The notes beneath the pieces were generated by a model that saw only the letters and a list, made by a program, of their open reading frames with translations, was not told the origin of the DNA and ran no database searches. The position numbers and the translations under genes are program-made. Below, in pieces: positions 9,473 through 21,225 of a stretch of 64,000 bases of DNA (within the stretch, counting starts at the first letter, position 1; each line of letters begins with the position of its first letter). This DNA is from Corallium rubrum (taxonomy: Eukaryota > Cnidaria > Anthozoa > Scleralcyonacea > Coralliidae). Location of the stretch: positions 19,387,563-19,451,562 of the forward strand of contig OZ035997.1 of assembly GCA_964035015.1 (NCBI GenBank), in the 5' to 3' direction.

Positions 9473-10200
9473 TTAAAGTTTCTTGACTAAAAATCGGTAT
9501 TGTTCCAGCATATGCTTTGAGTTGTTGTCTGAGTTTTTCGTGATTGCGGTATGCCAGGATTCTAAAGTTGTTCTGTGCCGATAGTTGCCTTTGTCAATTA
9601 TCTTGCCGTTTTCAAAGTCTATTCGGTGATCGTTCGTCCAAGCATGGTTTGCGATGTTTGATCCACTTTTGCATTGTTCCACGTTTCTTTTATGTTCTTT
9701 TCTCCTGGTGTTGAAGGTTCTTCCTGTCTCACCAATGTAGCTCCATGAGCAATCTGAGCAGGTAATTTGATAAACAACGTTGGTCTGATCTTCCGGGGAT
9801 GGTCTGTCTTTAACTGACGGAAATATTTGTTCTAATGTGCGGAGAGGTTTTGTTGTAACTTGGATGTTGTATGGTTTTAGTAGTCGCTTTAATGGTTCTG
9901 TTAGTCCTTTGATGTAGGGAAGAACGGCGTAATCATTGTTCGGCTTTGGTTCCACATTGTCAAAAAATAGTTTTACCAATTCTTCGGGCGATGGTACTGT
10001 ATCTTGTTTCATACTTCGTTTGTGTTCAACTTCCTCCAGAAATTTCTTTGGGTATCCATTTGACATTAAGGCATTAGTTATGTATTTGTGTTCTAGTTGT
10101 TTTCCTTCCTTTGTGCTTGGTAATGTTGCTGCTCTGTGTAAAAGGGTTTGTGCTGTGCTAACTTTGTGTTGTTTGTCGTGGTGTGAGTTATAGTCTAAGT
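9473..10200 (-). pseudogene. Penelope-like protein C-terminal part with GIY-YIG, left arm
   Basis: Read on the minus strand from the pair junction to the stop at 9473. It starts in open frame with HHDKQHKVSTAQTLLHRAAT, continues through NALMSNGYPKKFLEEV, then YIKGLTEPLKRLLKPY (the reverse-transcriptase-to-endonuclease connector), then CSWSYIGETGRTFNTRRKEH, the GIY-YIG domain, and ends EQYRFLVKKL. The polymerase motifs are absent, so this is a 5'-truncated copy. The frame shows no internal stop over about 240 codons, consistent with a young insertion. Confidence 0.85.
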
Positions 10201-10204
10201 CTTA

Positions 10205-10798
10205 ATGTCAAATGGATACCCAAAGAAATTTCTGGAGGAAGTTGAACGCAAACGAAGTATGAAACAAGATACAATACCATCGCCCGAAGAATTGGTAAAA
10301 CTATTTTTTGACAATGTGGAACCAAAGCCGAACAATGATTACGCCGTTCTTCCCTACATCAAAGGACTAACAGAACCATTAAAGCGACTACTAAAACCAT
10401 ACAACATCCAAGTTACAACAAAACCTCTCCGCACATTAGAACAAATATTTCCGTCAGTTAAAGACAGACCATCCCCGGAAGATCAGACCAACGTTGTTTA
10501 TCAAATTACCTGCTCAGATTGCTCATGGAGCTACATTGGTGAGACAGGAAGAACCTTCAACACCAGGAGAAAAGAACATAAAAGAAACGTGGAACAATGC
10601 AAAAGTGGATCAAACATCGCAAACCATGCTTGGACGAACGATCACCGAATAGACTTTGAAAACGGCAAGATAATTGACAAAGGCAACTATCGGCACAGAA
10701 CAACTTTAGAATCCTGGCATACCGCAATCACGAAAAACTCAGACAACAACTCAAAGCATATGCTGGAACAATACCGATTTTTAGTCAAGAAACTTTAA
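10205..10798 (+). pseudogene. Penelope-like protein C-terminal part with GIY-YIG, right arm
   Basis: Mirror copy of the left arm, 197 codons, starting at MSNGYPKKFLEEVERKRSM. It differs from the left arm at H/R after VE and V/I in QDTxPS. It contains YIGETGRTFNTRRKEHKRNV (GIY-YIG core) and the conserved HAWTNDHRIDF. There is no promoter or start context of its own; the ATG is internal to the parental protein. It is shorter at the 5' side than the left arm. Confidence 0.85.
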
Positions 10799-11051
10799 CT
10801 AATTAATGATGCAACTTAGCGATCTATTCGTATAGGCGGAACTGTCACTATATCACCTCCTTTGTCCATGTATGTAATTGTAAACTGTCATGTATGTCGT
10901 CATATCCATTCATTGTAATTCACCCGTCAAAGGCTGCAGACTGGCAGCCGAAAGCTCGTAACTCGAATAAATATTATAAACCAGAGAACGTTGTCAACAT
11001 TAATATGAATAATCCTGGTTTCGCATCCAACATCTTTAAAAGAGAAATACA

Positions 11052-12050
11052 TGTAGATATAATTTGACGTATTCTAAAATAAAATAAAATAAAATAAAAT
11101 ATAAATAAAAAGAAATATATACTTGAAAAGGTATCGGTCATATCGTCCCGGTTAGGCGCCGTCCTACAACCGGAATCCCGGTTACCATATTAGGCTGGAT
11201 GGGACACAACGTCCCAGAAAACACTTTCTCCATGTGTATTTCATGATACATAGCATACTAATTAGATAAGACATGAAAAACCTAGGAAAATCTGTCCAAG
11301 GTGGAAAAAATATACAAAAGTTTGTTGGAAAACCTCCTCATTCATGAAATAAGTCGGATATTACGCGTCCTCGGGGCTGTATATAGCATACATCCCTCGT
11401 TCTCGGGATTTATCTCTTACTTATAAACGAAAAAAAATAAATAAAGGAAAATTATAGCAGCGATACGATCCCTCTTATTAACGTTTCGGTAAGAGTCTCG
11501 TCCCGCTTTTATATGTAAACATTTCCTCAGACGGATTATTATCTCGTGTCACATCATGATTCCCCTTTTTAGAATAGCATTTCGGTTTCATTAAAGCTGA
11601 GTTGAAATATTCCTATTTGTCGTTGATTGTTCTTTATGTTATAGTTTAAATAGAACTTGCTAAAATGGAACAAAGTGCATGCTCTATACCTTCGCCGCTA
11701 ATATATAGAATAAAGTATAATTTAGTTCAAAACACGCTTAGGCGATTAGCAACGTAAAATTTGCACATACGTCTGGACGGTCTGGTTCTGAAAAGAAAGT
11801 GAAAATTTTTAAGTACTTTTAGTTTGTCAAATCTAGTGTGTTCCTCGTTGTTGTTATTGCACACAATGGATTAATCATTTGAACTAATATATAAAATTAA
11901 TTTATCATTATTCCTAAATCTGTATTAAAGGCATATAAAGCAATACACAGCTGTAGCATTTCCCAAGAGAATTGACCGTATATTTTTTTAGTTACAATTA
12001 AAAGAACGTCACTTCAATAAACTGTATATTTATTTCTAAACTAGTATACG
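11052..12050. other. Intergenic, no gene seen
   Basis: Contains an (AAAAT)n run at about 11079-11104, the GGGACG-type block at 11140-11215, and a GGATATTACGCGTCCTCGG / CCCTCGTTCTCGGG palindrome remnant near 11350-11415 related to those at 40370 and 44590. No coding signal. Confidence 0.5.
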
Positions 12051-12054
12051 ATTG

Positions 12055-12470
12055 ACACGGTATACAGACAGAGTTCGGAACTGGAATAGAAATTACACCA
12101 TTCACGGTACTGGACGAATTCGGAACCGTGCAAGAGAAGAGAAGTATACGTGTATGACTGCATGGCGCGACTATATCTGGTGTCCTATGCTATGTCGGGT
12201 ACTCTTTATAAATAGGATTCAGATATGCATGCACCATGTGTAAGAGAAAGAATATACAGTACAAGTAAACAGACGTGACAGCGCAAATTTGGTACGATTC
12301 CATGCAAATTCGTCCGGTATACCCTTTAACGAAATTTCCACGCTCACACCTGTTGACATGTATATTTCTTTTGTATATATGGTTCCAAAACTGCACGGTT
12401 CCGTGTAAACAGACGGAACTGTGCAAGTTGTGATACGGTTCTGAATTCGTCTAGTATACCATGTAAACGT
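12055..12470. repeat. Degenerate inverted-repeat element
   Basis: GGTATAC near the left end and GTATACC near the right end bound a segment in which GAATTCGGAACCGTGCAA (about 12116) is mirrored by CGGTTCTGAATTCGTC (about 12436). Non-coding, weakly palindromic, probably an old MITE. Confidence 0.45.
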
Positions 12471-12910
12471 ATTAGTCTAAACTTTATTTATATTGCATGT
12501 GGATAACGTTATCAATCATATCTAACTAAACTGTTATCGCTACTAGAGGTCTACTACCGGTCATCCCACATTGATGAGGAGGAAACCGGAGTATCTGGAG
12601 AAAACCTGTGGTGTTTATCAGCTACATGCAGAGTTGAACTGAGTGCACTGAAAGCAACCTAACATGTTAGGTTCACGTTTATATACTGTATCGACCTTAT
12701 TTCATTCCTGTCGTTAGTTCAGTTTTCCAACCCCAATATATATAGTATATCTGTTATCAAGCATTTTAAGATAACCTCCATCATTTGTCTTTTCCTTTTA
12801 ATAACTATGTTCAAAGCACATCTGGAGGGCTGAGTATTATTTTATAGATAATAATATAAAAAATATATTTCGTATAGACACAATTATATATTGGAATACC
12901 ACCTTACTTA
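12471..12910. other. Intergenic, no gene seen
   Basis: AT-rich sequence without recognisable exons or repeats. Confidence 0.5.
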
Positions 12911-13260
12911 GGGGGCCTTTATACACGAGCCCGGGTTGAGTACCAACCTGGGTTAGCTCGTCAACCCGTCTACGAATAAATCCCTGTTAGCGTTTACACG
13001 ATAGCCTGGTCAACCGTCGTGCCGGATGACCCTTTTCAAGACCCGGAACTTTGGTCAATTCCTTCATGTAAACACGGATTGACTTGACCCGGGCCCGTGT
13101 AAAATGTTGGCAATATGATAATTTGTGTTGAGAAAAGCTGACCCGGGTTGGGAAAAGCTGACCCGGGTTGGGAAAAAAAGCAGCCAACCCAGGTTCATGT
13201 AAACACGAAAAAAGAATAACCAGGGATGGCGAGTTGACCTGGGCTCGTGTAAAGGCCCCC
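12911..13260. mobile_element. MITE with GGGGGCCTTTA terminal repeats
   Basis: Left end GGGGGCCTTTATACACGAGC and right end GCTCGTGTAAAGGCCCCC are inverted repeats. The interior has several CCCGGGTTG / CAACCCGGG repeats, including a tandem GACCCGGGTTGGGAAAAGCT pair. About 350 bp, no ORF. Flanks are TTA on the left and TAA on the right, so a duplication is not certain. Confidence 0.8.
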
Positions 13261-13984
13261 TAAATATACGCATGCATGCAGTCGCCATCTAAAACACGAC
13301 GCGATAGTCGAATGTTTTCTTTTAGACCTGATAAAACACAAACTGTGGAGTTTTTTGAGCGTCTTCCAAAACGACCCATTTCATTATAATTCATTGGCGT
13401 ACAGTTGTATCTTGAAAGTAGACTTGTTTAAGCCATTAAAACCAGAGAGAAATCAGTTTAATGTTTTTATCACAGAAAGTCCTCTCTACATGATACTGAT
13501 TTTTTTTTACTTCGCCCATAATTTTTAGCTAAATACATTTGGAATAAAATTATAATAATGACCTAGGGGCCTACTATAGGAACCCTTACAGGCTTTTGAT
13601 TAAGACCCCTAATTTACAGATCACATATATTTACATTTAACTTTTGTTATATACATGTAATCGGTTCCAAATTATGTAAAAGGATGAAAGGAGACATAAT
13701 AATATATTATTTTTCACATGCCTCGGTTTCCTTTGTTCTTTTCGGGGAATATATTCAATAGCCCCTGGCAAAACAATAGATTAACATTCCCCTCTAAGGC
13801 CTAATATTCCCCTCTACCATTCCTCTCTATAATATTCTCCTCTAATCTTCCCGTCTAATATCCCCCGCGCCACTCCTTGCCTTATGAAATCCTGTCAACC
13901 TCACCATGTGAAAAATAAGTACGTTATTTTGAGGCCCCTCGGGGATATGTGTTTATTCACCTCAGGCGAATAATATGCAGTGTG
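13261..13984. other. Intergenic, no gene seen
   Basis: No exon recognised. A C-rich stretch at 13790-13870 contains repeated TTCCCCTCTA motifs. Confidence 0.5.
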
Positions 13985-14284
13985 TATCAAAAAAATCCGA
14001 ACCCTTAGAAAATGAATTAGCATTCGTTTCAAACAACCTATTGTAGTAGTTTGAAAGCCCTAAACACGTCTGAGCCATGCACGGATGCGTAAAAAAAACA
14101 CGGTCTTATACACCTGGGAAATTAAGATAACTTGAAGTGTATGTATGGTGAAAGTATTTAAAAGCTTTTTCTCTTCCTGTTTAACTTATGTGCTGATTAA
14201 TTTATAACTCAGCGCTTTTAGGGCTTTCAAACTACTACAATACGTTGTTTGAAAAGAATGCTAATTCATTTTCTAAGGGTTCGA
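13985..14284. mobile_element. Mariner-like MITE
   Basis: TCCGAACCCTTAGAAAATGA at left and TCATTTTCTAAGGGTTCGA at right are long inverted repeats. The pairing continues inward through GTAGTAGTTTGAAAGCCC / GGGCTTTCAAACTACTAC. TA-rich flanks and the TATCAAAAAAATCCGAAC start suggest Tc1/mariner type. No transposase. Confidence 0.75.
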
Positions 14285-14378
14285 TATATATATATGTATA
14301 TGTATATGTATATATATACATATATGTGCTCTATCTATATGGTATTGAGCACTCTAACATTTCGTGAACCAAAACTCA

Positions 14379-14380
<2 letters not shown>

Positions 14381-14434
<54 letters not shown>

Positions 14435-14502
14435 ACAATACAATACAATACAATACAATACAATACAATACAATACAATACAATACAATACAATACAATA
14501 TC
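14381..14502. repeat. (TA)n followed by (CAATA)n microsatellite
   Basis: A TA tract (about 14381-14430) passes directly into about 14 copies of CAATA. Confidence 0.95.
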
Positions 14503-14694
14503 AAAGCATAAAAGCATGTAAAAGATGTTTGTACATTTTTAAGGTTTTGGGGTTGCCCAGATTCTTATGAATTATTATTATTGAGTTTTTGAAGTACTAT
14601 CAACATTAGGCTTTATTAAACAGTTATCTTTATTAAGCGGACGCGACGGCATCTTTCGTACAGATGTCAATTAATTAAACTGAATGGCAAAGTT

Positions 14695-14990
14695 AACTTT
14701 TCGTTGTTTTAACAGTTTGAGGCCTTGACCTCTAGCTCCCTGTGCTAAATAAAATCGTCTGGCGTTAGCCAGAATAAAATACTAAAGACTCGTCTTCAGG
14801 CTTCAAAGTGTTAACAAGAGATAGGTTTTAACACTTTAAGGCCTTGACCTCTCCCTGTGCTGAATAAAATCGTCTGGCGTTAGCCAGAAGAAAATACTGA
14901 AGACTCGTTTTTTTTTAATTTGCGCTATAAAAGTTTTAATTATTATTATTATTATTATTATTATTTATTATGTCAGGCTTCAAAGTGTCA
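14695..14990. repeat. Direct duplication of a GTCTGGCGTTAGCCAGA unit
   Basis: A block of about 110 bp (GAGGCCTTGACCTCT, then AATAAAATCGTCTGGCGTT, then ACTAAAGACTCG) occurs twice in tandem. A third partial copy lies at 34672-34725. A short (TTA)n run is at about 14938-14970. Confidence 0.75.
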
Positions 14991-15008
14991 GTTAAACCTG
15001 TAGTATTA

Positions 15009-15183
15009 GACCCCGTGTACACGATGCCGGTACAATTTGAAAACGGAACAAAATCATGCCGGTATGCAAATACAGCATATAACATTTCATGTTATTTTTG
15101 TGCCGGTATCGTGTAAACGTAAGGCCTAAACGGCATGATTTTGTTCCGTTTTCAAATTGTACCGGCATCGTGTAAATGGGGTC
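15009..15183. mobile_element. 175-bp MITE with 3-bp TTA target duplication
   Basis: GACCCCGTGTACACGATGCC at left is inverted at right as GGCATCGTGTAAATGGGGTC. The inverted repeats extend to about 50 bp (GAAAACGGAACAAAATCATG). TTA flanks both ends, as expected for PIF/Harbinger-type MITEs. Confidence 0.82.
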
Positions 15184-17980
15184 TTAAACGGTCACCAGAA
15201 AACAACAAGAAACAATTAGATATGGCAGATATGTTTAGTTTTGATTAGATTTAAATAACACTTCGTGTCACAGTTCGCCATGCATGTATGAGGCTTCGTC
15301 CACACGTACTGTATCCAAATATTTTTGAAAACTCAGTTTTCCGGATTGGCCTTCCGTCCACTTGTAAAAGATGAAACGGTCATCAAAAACGGAACTTTTC
15401 AAAACCGCCGTTTTCTTGTTTTCCTGTGGACGCGGATTTTTTTTGAAGACGGGAGTAGAAAAGTTGCATTTTCAAACGAAAACGGATACGTATACGGACA
15501 AGGCCTGAATCTCTTTTCTAGTTCATGTTTACTCAGTTACATGCAAGCATGACATTATCCATGTCCAAGGTATCAAATCAAGGATATATTTTTCTGCGGT
15601 GTATATATAGCGCTGTCACTGACAATATGCAAAATTCTTGTTTATTATACAGCTCAAAGTTTACGGCCTCAGAGAAGAAATCTATAGCTACAGCTATGAA
15701 TCTAAGTTTAACATGAGTTTGACCACGCAATGCAGCAGATTTGTTCATATAGCGTATTGGTACGACTATGGGAATTCTTGATCGTAGAAGGCCCATCTAT
15801 TATTACAGATACAATTATTGGCGTATGGAATCTAGTATTTTGTATACAGAGCATTTCCTACTTTTATGATTTGCTCGAAATGAAGCAGTAGCGCTAGTAC
15901 ATGCATGCAGTACTGTAGTATAGCCACAAGTGCATGCGTGGACAATTACAAGGAAAAACCGCAATGTGTGCAGAACTCTATCAGTATCAATATATCAAAT
16001 AAATATATAAAGTAAAACAAGCAATTTAATGCTGCGTGTATGCAGCTTATATGCCAAACGAGATAAATTACATTCGTTTATAGGCATAATGTAGGCGATG
16101 CCAGTAATGAATTAAAAGTACAAAATAATGAAAATAAATGCCATAATTAAGATTGCATGCAGTTGCATGCGAAATACGATCAAATATATGGTCGTTAATC
16201 ATGAATACATTGAAAACTACGAGCATTATAAAAACCGGCTCTCCCACTTGCTTCTGTATCAGTGCTTACACCGTTTGTCGTTATATCCTGTCCGTTATAA
16301 TCAGTTTTGGATTACCTTGAATTCAGAGGTGAGTAAAAACGAGTAAAGTTACATTACCATATATTTTAAAAGTCTTACGTCCTGTATATTTAAAATTATT
16401 TTACCCATAGTGTTTCAGACTGCTAGAATTCAAAAGTATGAAAAACGTGTCTGTAGGAGAAACTCAATAAGGCTAACCCTAAGGAAAAGATACATGTAGA
16501 GGAGTTTATACTAGACTAATACTGTATTTTTCTTGATCCCCCAAATAATTGACCCGTTCAATCATGGGATTTTTTTTGTTTGTTTTTTTATTAAACAATA
16601 TTTGAACTGGTTTGAGTGGCTAGTTTATGAACTAGTACTTGCATGGATCGAGTTTATAATGTATTTCATGCCTAGATGTGCACATGTCGCTTATATTTGG
16701 GAAGGGGTACTTATTTCATTTTTGACATCCGACTCGACTGTGACAAAAAGAAGTTATTAAAGACAGGAGTTACAATAACATTAACTTATAAGGCTCCTAT
16801 TTAAAAAAAAAAAACACATAAAGGGAGGACCTATTTAGAAAAACGCACTGGAAAGGAGACAGTTTATTCGAGAGGGAGCGCTTATTTGAAGAAGGGCGCG
16901 TTCGTTTGAATGGTTACGTCACAATAAGCATCCCGTTATATAACAATTATATTCTTCCTCTTCCTTCACCTTTTCCTTTTGGCGGGGTTGGTACCATCTC
17001 TTTCGGTCTTTGACAGACATCTTCCTTCAAGCCCCTTCTCTCCAGATCTTGCTTCATTCTATCTCTCTTCATCTCTCCACTGGTCTTCCTCTCTTTCGTT
17101 TTCCCATGATTGGCAGGTCTGCTGACATTCTCTTAAATGTTTACAAGGAAGCACAATAAACAATAGGAGGTAAGTTCTGTCTGTTGTAGTCGCGTTCAGT
17201 TGTGTAGGTGTGTAACGCCAAACGTTTAATAGTGTGTCTTCAAATGCTTTGTCTGATTGTCCCATTTTCAGTAAAACGTGAACATGCATTGATATTAATA
17301 ATAACTTATAGAATTTGGAAAAGATGTGTATTATATAAAGGTCAAGACATATATACTAGCGCAACAGTGCAAAGCAACTACTGGGCAAGTAAAAAAAAAC
17401 TCTACTTGCTTACAACGACTGAGACTCAACTGATCCCGCATCCGATGCTCTGAACTACCGTTTAACCGGCTAGTAATAAACCGAAGGCAATTTTGGGCAC
17501 TTTGGATCCCAGTCGAGGTCAATTAGGGGTTTTTCTGTAGTTGCTTTATTCTTTAATACCCCAGGGGTATTCCAGGCTGTGCACAGGCTACTTTATTCTT
17601 GCTTCTTTCATATCCAACAATTTTTGTAGCTTTCAAGATTAAAACTTAAACTTCTGTTCATTATATTTGTTCTGTTCTGTTGAATAGACGGTTATTAGAC
17701 GCATAAAAGTTGACAGCTGCTGAAGCCGACTGACATACAACAGATGCATGTGCCACTAATGAAGTGCTAAAGGCTATGATATAATCAAACTTGTTGATTG
17801 GTTGTTAACCGAAGTCAAAATGCAGCAGCGCAAATGGAGCGCTGACGTCAAAATGCAGCGCATATGCAGCGCTTTCGTAGTAATAGAATAGATTTTTGTG
17901 TAGATTTATATCAATGCGCTGCAGTTGCATTCGGAATATCGACAAAAACTGTGCAGCGCATAAATGTGCAGCGGATTTGC
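15184..17980. other. Intergenic, mostly featureless
   Basis: A region at 15286-15510 rich in CGTCCACACGTA and AAAACGG motifs looks like a partial MITE. 17820-17960 has repeated GCAGCGC motifs in inverted order. No host exon was recognised. Confidence 0.45.
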
Positions 17981-17981
17981 A

Positions 17982-18040
<59 letters not shown>
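17982..18040. repeat. (TA)n microsatellite
   Basis: TA tract. Confidence 0.93.
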
Positions 18041-18043
<3 letters not shown>

Positions 18044-18169
18044 GATATATATATATGAAGGCGAAGCCCAGTCAACTATTATATCTCATCCCATCGGCCA
18101 TCGGAATTGAGAGCGAGCTCGTAATTACTAGCTCGGGCTGCCTGTGGTTGGCCGAGTCAAGGTTTCGAC

Positions 18170-18251
18170 TTCTTTTTTCTTTTTCTTTTTTGTTTTTTGT
18201 TTTTTTGTTTTTTGTTGGGGTTTTTTGTTTGGTGGGGGGGGGGGGGGGGGC
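18170..18251. repeat. Poly-T/poly-G low-complexity tract
   Basis: T-rich run ending in about 17 consecutive G (18234-18250). Apparent ORFs here are artefacts of composition. Confidence 0.9.
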
Positions 18252-18781
18252 GGTCCACAAAATTGCATTATTGCATCATCCCTGCGTGCTCGATTTTTTC
18301 GAGTTCTTTTGCCTTTGATCGAGTTGGGTTGAGCAAGTGCGCCGGAAGCTACTTAAGGCAGCGGGGGCAGCCATATAAAAAGGGTACTTTTCCTCAGCAT
18401 TAATTTTTGCACGTGAAATAATGTTCGTCAATTTTGCTCTATAGCATAAAATAACCAAAAAGCATAACGGTATAATATAATATAATGAATGACAATGTAT
18501 TAAGAAAGAAAATTCAACGACTGAATTGTACATATTGATGCTACATTCCTATTTACATTTAAGAAAAAAGGGCATCAATCCTGTTTGGAGTAACGCTCTG
18601 TTGTTGATATTATTACCATTATTATTGTTAACTATAATTATAACTATCAATATTATTAATTATTTTTGCTTCACAACGAAAGCTGTATAAATAAATAAAT
18701 GAAAATATGGCAACGTTAATGAATCAGAAAACACCTGCCAAATGAAAAAAGTCTGGGCACAAGACACAGCTCAACGTCGTT

Positions 18782-19134
18782 CTCAGGGCCTTTTTGAAAT
18801 TGGTAAGGTGGGAAAAGGTTCTCGCATCGGCTGTTGGATTCGGCATTTTCATTGGTTACTTGCTTTTCTTAAACATTCCTCGTGAAACATTTATGCATAT
18901 AGTTTTGTGCCAGTTACGATCAAAAAGCTTCAATGGAATCGCCAACGGGACAAATAGGATCACCAAATGTTACAATGAACTTCTCCCATGGGGCTGCAAT
19001 ACTCAGAATGATTTTGCACACTAAACTAAGTTGCTAATTTATTACACCCAGTATTTTTAGGTGCTGTGACAAGCCGATGGCAGGGCTTTTTCCCACCCTC
19101 CCCAAATCTCAAAAACGCCCTGAGAACGAGGTTG
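18782..19134. mobile_element. 353-bp MITE with 9-bp target duplication
   Basis: Left end CAACGTCGTTCTCAGGGC and right end GCCCTGAGAACGAGGTTG are inverted repeats with one mismatch. GACACAGCT flanks both sides perfectly (18773-18781 and 19135-19143). Eight- or nine-base duplications point to a hAT- or Mutator-type transposase in trans. The ORF inside is not a gene. Confidence 0.85.
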
Positions 19135-19389
19135 GACACAGCTAACCTAAGGCAAAATTAGTTTGCTGCTTCTGCATGGTCTGCAGTAATAAGTTAGCTC
19201 GTGAGACATTTGAGGTATTAATACAAAAGTCATTTAATGCAATAATACAAATGGCAATTCCTGTAGAAAACATTCCTCTTACGTAAAAGGGCAATTGGTT
19301 GTCCCCGTGCTGCCCCCGTGGCTCCGGCGCCCCTGAGGGGTGGATTTAGGATTTTGAAAACGTCAATCAAAGTTGTAGTCCACAGTTGT

Positions 19390-19560
19390 ATGGGGCCGGT
19401 CCAGGGGCATATGCTCCCCCGGAAATTGTTTAAAATAATGGTCTCTAAAATGGCATTTCCCGCGATCTGACAGCACATTCGAGCAAAATTTTGAAACTTT
19501 TTAGACATATTTTTAATGGTATATTTTATCATTTTTACAAAAGATTTTGTCCAAATTGGA
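19390..19560. repeat. Dispersed repeat, copy 1 (GGGCCGGTCCAGGGGCATATG type)
   Basis: Shares ATGGCATTTCCCGCGATCTG and TTTTTACAAAAGATTTTGTC with 20248-20415 in the same orientation. A related inverted piece lies at 33470-33540. Confidence 0.7.
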
Positions 19561-19809
19561 TGTTTTCTAAACTTTATTGAGAATTAAAATATTAGTTAGC
19601 CAAACGGCGACAATACTGACCAAAGTGATCGAGGGCCATTTGTAGGGAACTGGGCCAAGATGACGAATAAAAACAAAATAACGGGAACAAATGGCCATGG
19701 TGGAGGCTGGCTCAAAATGCGCAGTATATTGCGCATTTTTTAAACTAGAACTCAGTCCTACAAATGTCGGTGGTGATATAAATGTTTCCCCCTAGGAGTA
19801 CATGTCAAT

Positions 19810-19873
19810 ATGAATTTGATACTTCGTGTCATCGTAATTCTTGCTGTGGCATCCAATAGCAACGCAAAGGCAG
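19810..19873 (+). CDS. Secreted phospholipase A2 A, exon 1 (signal peptide)
   Basis: 64 bases encode a start Met and a hydrophobic signal peptide (LRVIVILAVASNSNAKA), ending in phase 1 at donor GTAAGA. The four exons (19810-19873, 20951-21089, 22306-22418, 23464-23624) total 477 bases for a 158-residue secreted PLA2. The start is fixed by the signal peptide and by its exact match in copy B. The conserved block just upstream (GTCGGTGGTGATATA) is shared with copy B and probably holds the promoter. Confidence 0.88.
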
Positions 19874-20247
19874 GTAAGAAGAAACAGTTAAGACAATGAA
19901 TGCATTTTAAGAAAAACATATATTAATAATTCATGACGAAAACACAAAGGAAATCAAGTACCGCGCGCATGTCGGTAGTTTACTGATTTATTTGAGATGC
20001 TGCCGAAAAGTGTTTCAATTTCCAAACATAGCTCAATTAAAGCGGCTCATTTGGAAATTTTGATGAAACACGTCACCTCGTGTATGATATATTATGTATA
20101 TAGTGTACTTGTTATTTATTTCTCAGATACGTCAGTTGCAAATTAACATTCTTAAATCTATAATATTTTTGAGGGATCGGAACAATTTCAATTCTAACCA
20201 AGCCATTCAGTCCACAAGTGAAACAATACGTAATATGGCATACAGTC

Positions 20248-20415
20248 AGGGCCGTAGGGGGGTCCGGGGGTATGCTCCCCCTGAAAATTTTTGAAAATTG
20301 AGTCTCTGAAATGGCATTTCCCGCGATCTGACATCATATTTGAGCAAAATTTTGAACACTTTGAAACATTTTTTAAGACACATTCTCTCATTTTTACAAA
20401 AGATTTTGTCTAAAA
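20248..20415. repeat. Dispersed repeat, copy 2, in PLA2 A intron 1
   Basis: Same family as 19390-19560. Absent from the matching intron of copy B, so it inserted after the segmental duplication or was lost from B. Confidence 0.7.
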
Positions 20416-20446
20416 CTACGGTATCACATATACTGACTACAGTCAT

Positions 20447-20675
20447 CTGCAACTCACTTGTCACTTTTCACCAAAATGTTCAGAAGTTCGTTACGAAGTT
20501 CGTTTGGAAGTTCAAACTTCGTTTTGAACTAGGCAATTGATTGCCGGCTACTAGGAACCAAGAAGGCAAGATGTTAATCAAATGCGTAGTTTAAAACGAG
20601 CTTTGAACTTCCCAACGAACTTGCGAACTTCGGAACGAACTTCCACATTTTGGTGAAAGTGAGTAGCAAGTGACT
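20447..20675. mobile_element. MITE in PLA2 A intron 1
   Basis: GTCACTTTTCACCAAAATGT at left is mirrored by CATTTTGGTGAAAGTGAGTA at right. The inner parts contain repeated GTTCGTTxxGAAGTTCG motifs. Not present in copy B. Confidence 0.75.
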
Positions 20676-20837
20676 GTAAAATAATAGTTACTCTAACGGG
20701 ATAAAGCGCGAACACAACGCGAAAATTCATTGTCAGAGTTATGATATTAATTAAACGACTAGTTGGTTCTTTATTCTGTGACTCTGGGAACAAATGTGAT
20801 GTGTGACGTTATAAAAATCATATTTGGGATTTTCTCG

Positions 20838-20856
20838 GGGGGGGGGGGGGGGGGGA
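20838..20856. repeat. Poly-G run (about 18 G) in PLA2 A intron 1
   Basis: Homopolymer followed by AAGTTGCCCCACACCCCCAC. Could form a G-quadruplex on the coding strand of the intron. Confidence 0.9.
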
Positions 20857-20950
20857 AGTTGCCCCACACCCCCACACACCCCAACATTGCGGATAACAGG
20901 CACAAACTACTTATTTGTCTTTTTTATTGTTTGAAAATGAAACCATGCAG

Positions 20951-21089
20951 TTGACAAGCAGGGTAAGAGAGGACTTTATTTTGGCCATATGATAGAATGT
21001 GAAACAGGACGGAGTGCTTTCGACTACCTCGACTATGGTTGTTATTGTGGTCTAGGTGGAGCAGGAACCCCAGCAGATCAACTGGACAG
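20951..21089 (+). CDS. Secreted phospholipase A2 A, exon 2 (calcium loop)
   Basis: Acceptor TGCAG, then codons completing a Val. The exon encodes [20 protein letters not shown] followed by [12 protein letters not shown], the Ca2+-binding loop of group I/II-type secreted PLA2 (YGCYCGxGGxGxPxDxLD). PLA2 hydrolyses the sn-2 ester of phospholipids outside the cell. In cnidarians such enzymes serve digestion, defence or venom, and the sequence does not say which. Ends in phase 0-2 split (AG) at donor GTACAT. Cysteines match the 14-Cys (7-disulfide) pattern across the whole protein. Confidence 0.93.
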
Positions 21090-21225
21090 GTACATATATC
21101 TACTTAGTTCTCAAATATTATCTTGTCTTTTATTATCATTTTTGTCAACTTTTCTATTGCATGATTTTGCGTGTTATTATTTCGTGACATGTAAGATAAT
21201 AATAGCGCACCGTCGAGCTGCTATT

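Larger units (their letters stand above)
9254..11051. mobile_element. Penelope-like element family 2, near-perfect inverted pair
   Basis: Two almost identical arms face each other. The outer ends are ATTAATGTTGACAACG at left and CGTTGTCAACATTAAT at right. Each arm encodes the same 197-residue C-terminal protein, with two differences noticed. AGAGAAATACAT occurs at both borders (about 9255 and 11040), consistent with a 12-bp target duplication. The left arm extends about 135 bp further into coding sequence than the right, so the junction is asymmetric near 10202. The near-identity means recent insertion or gene conversion. Confidence 0.85.

Noticed and set aside
18055-18403. Overlapping Gly/Phe-rich ORFs, one looking like a membrane protein
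   Set aside because: They arise from the poly-T and poly-G tract.
18794-19024. 76-codon ORF with a hydrophobic segment
   Set aside because: It lies wholly inside the 353-bp MITE and has no family or splice context.
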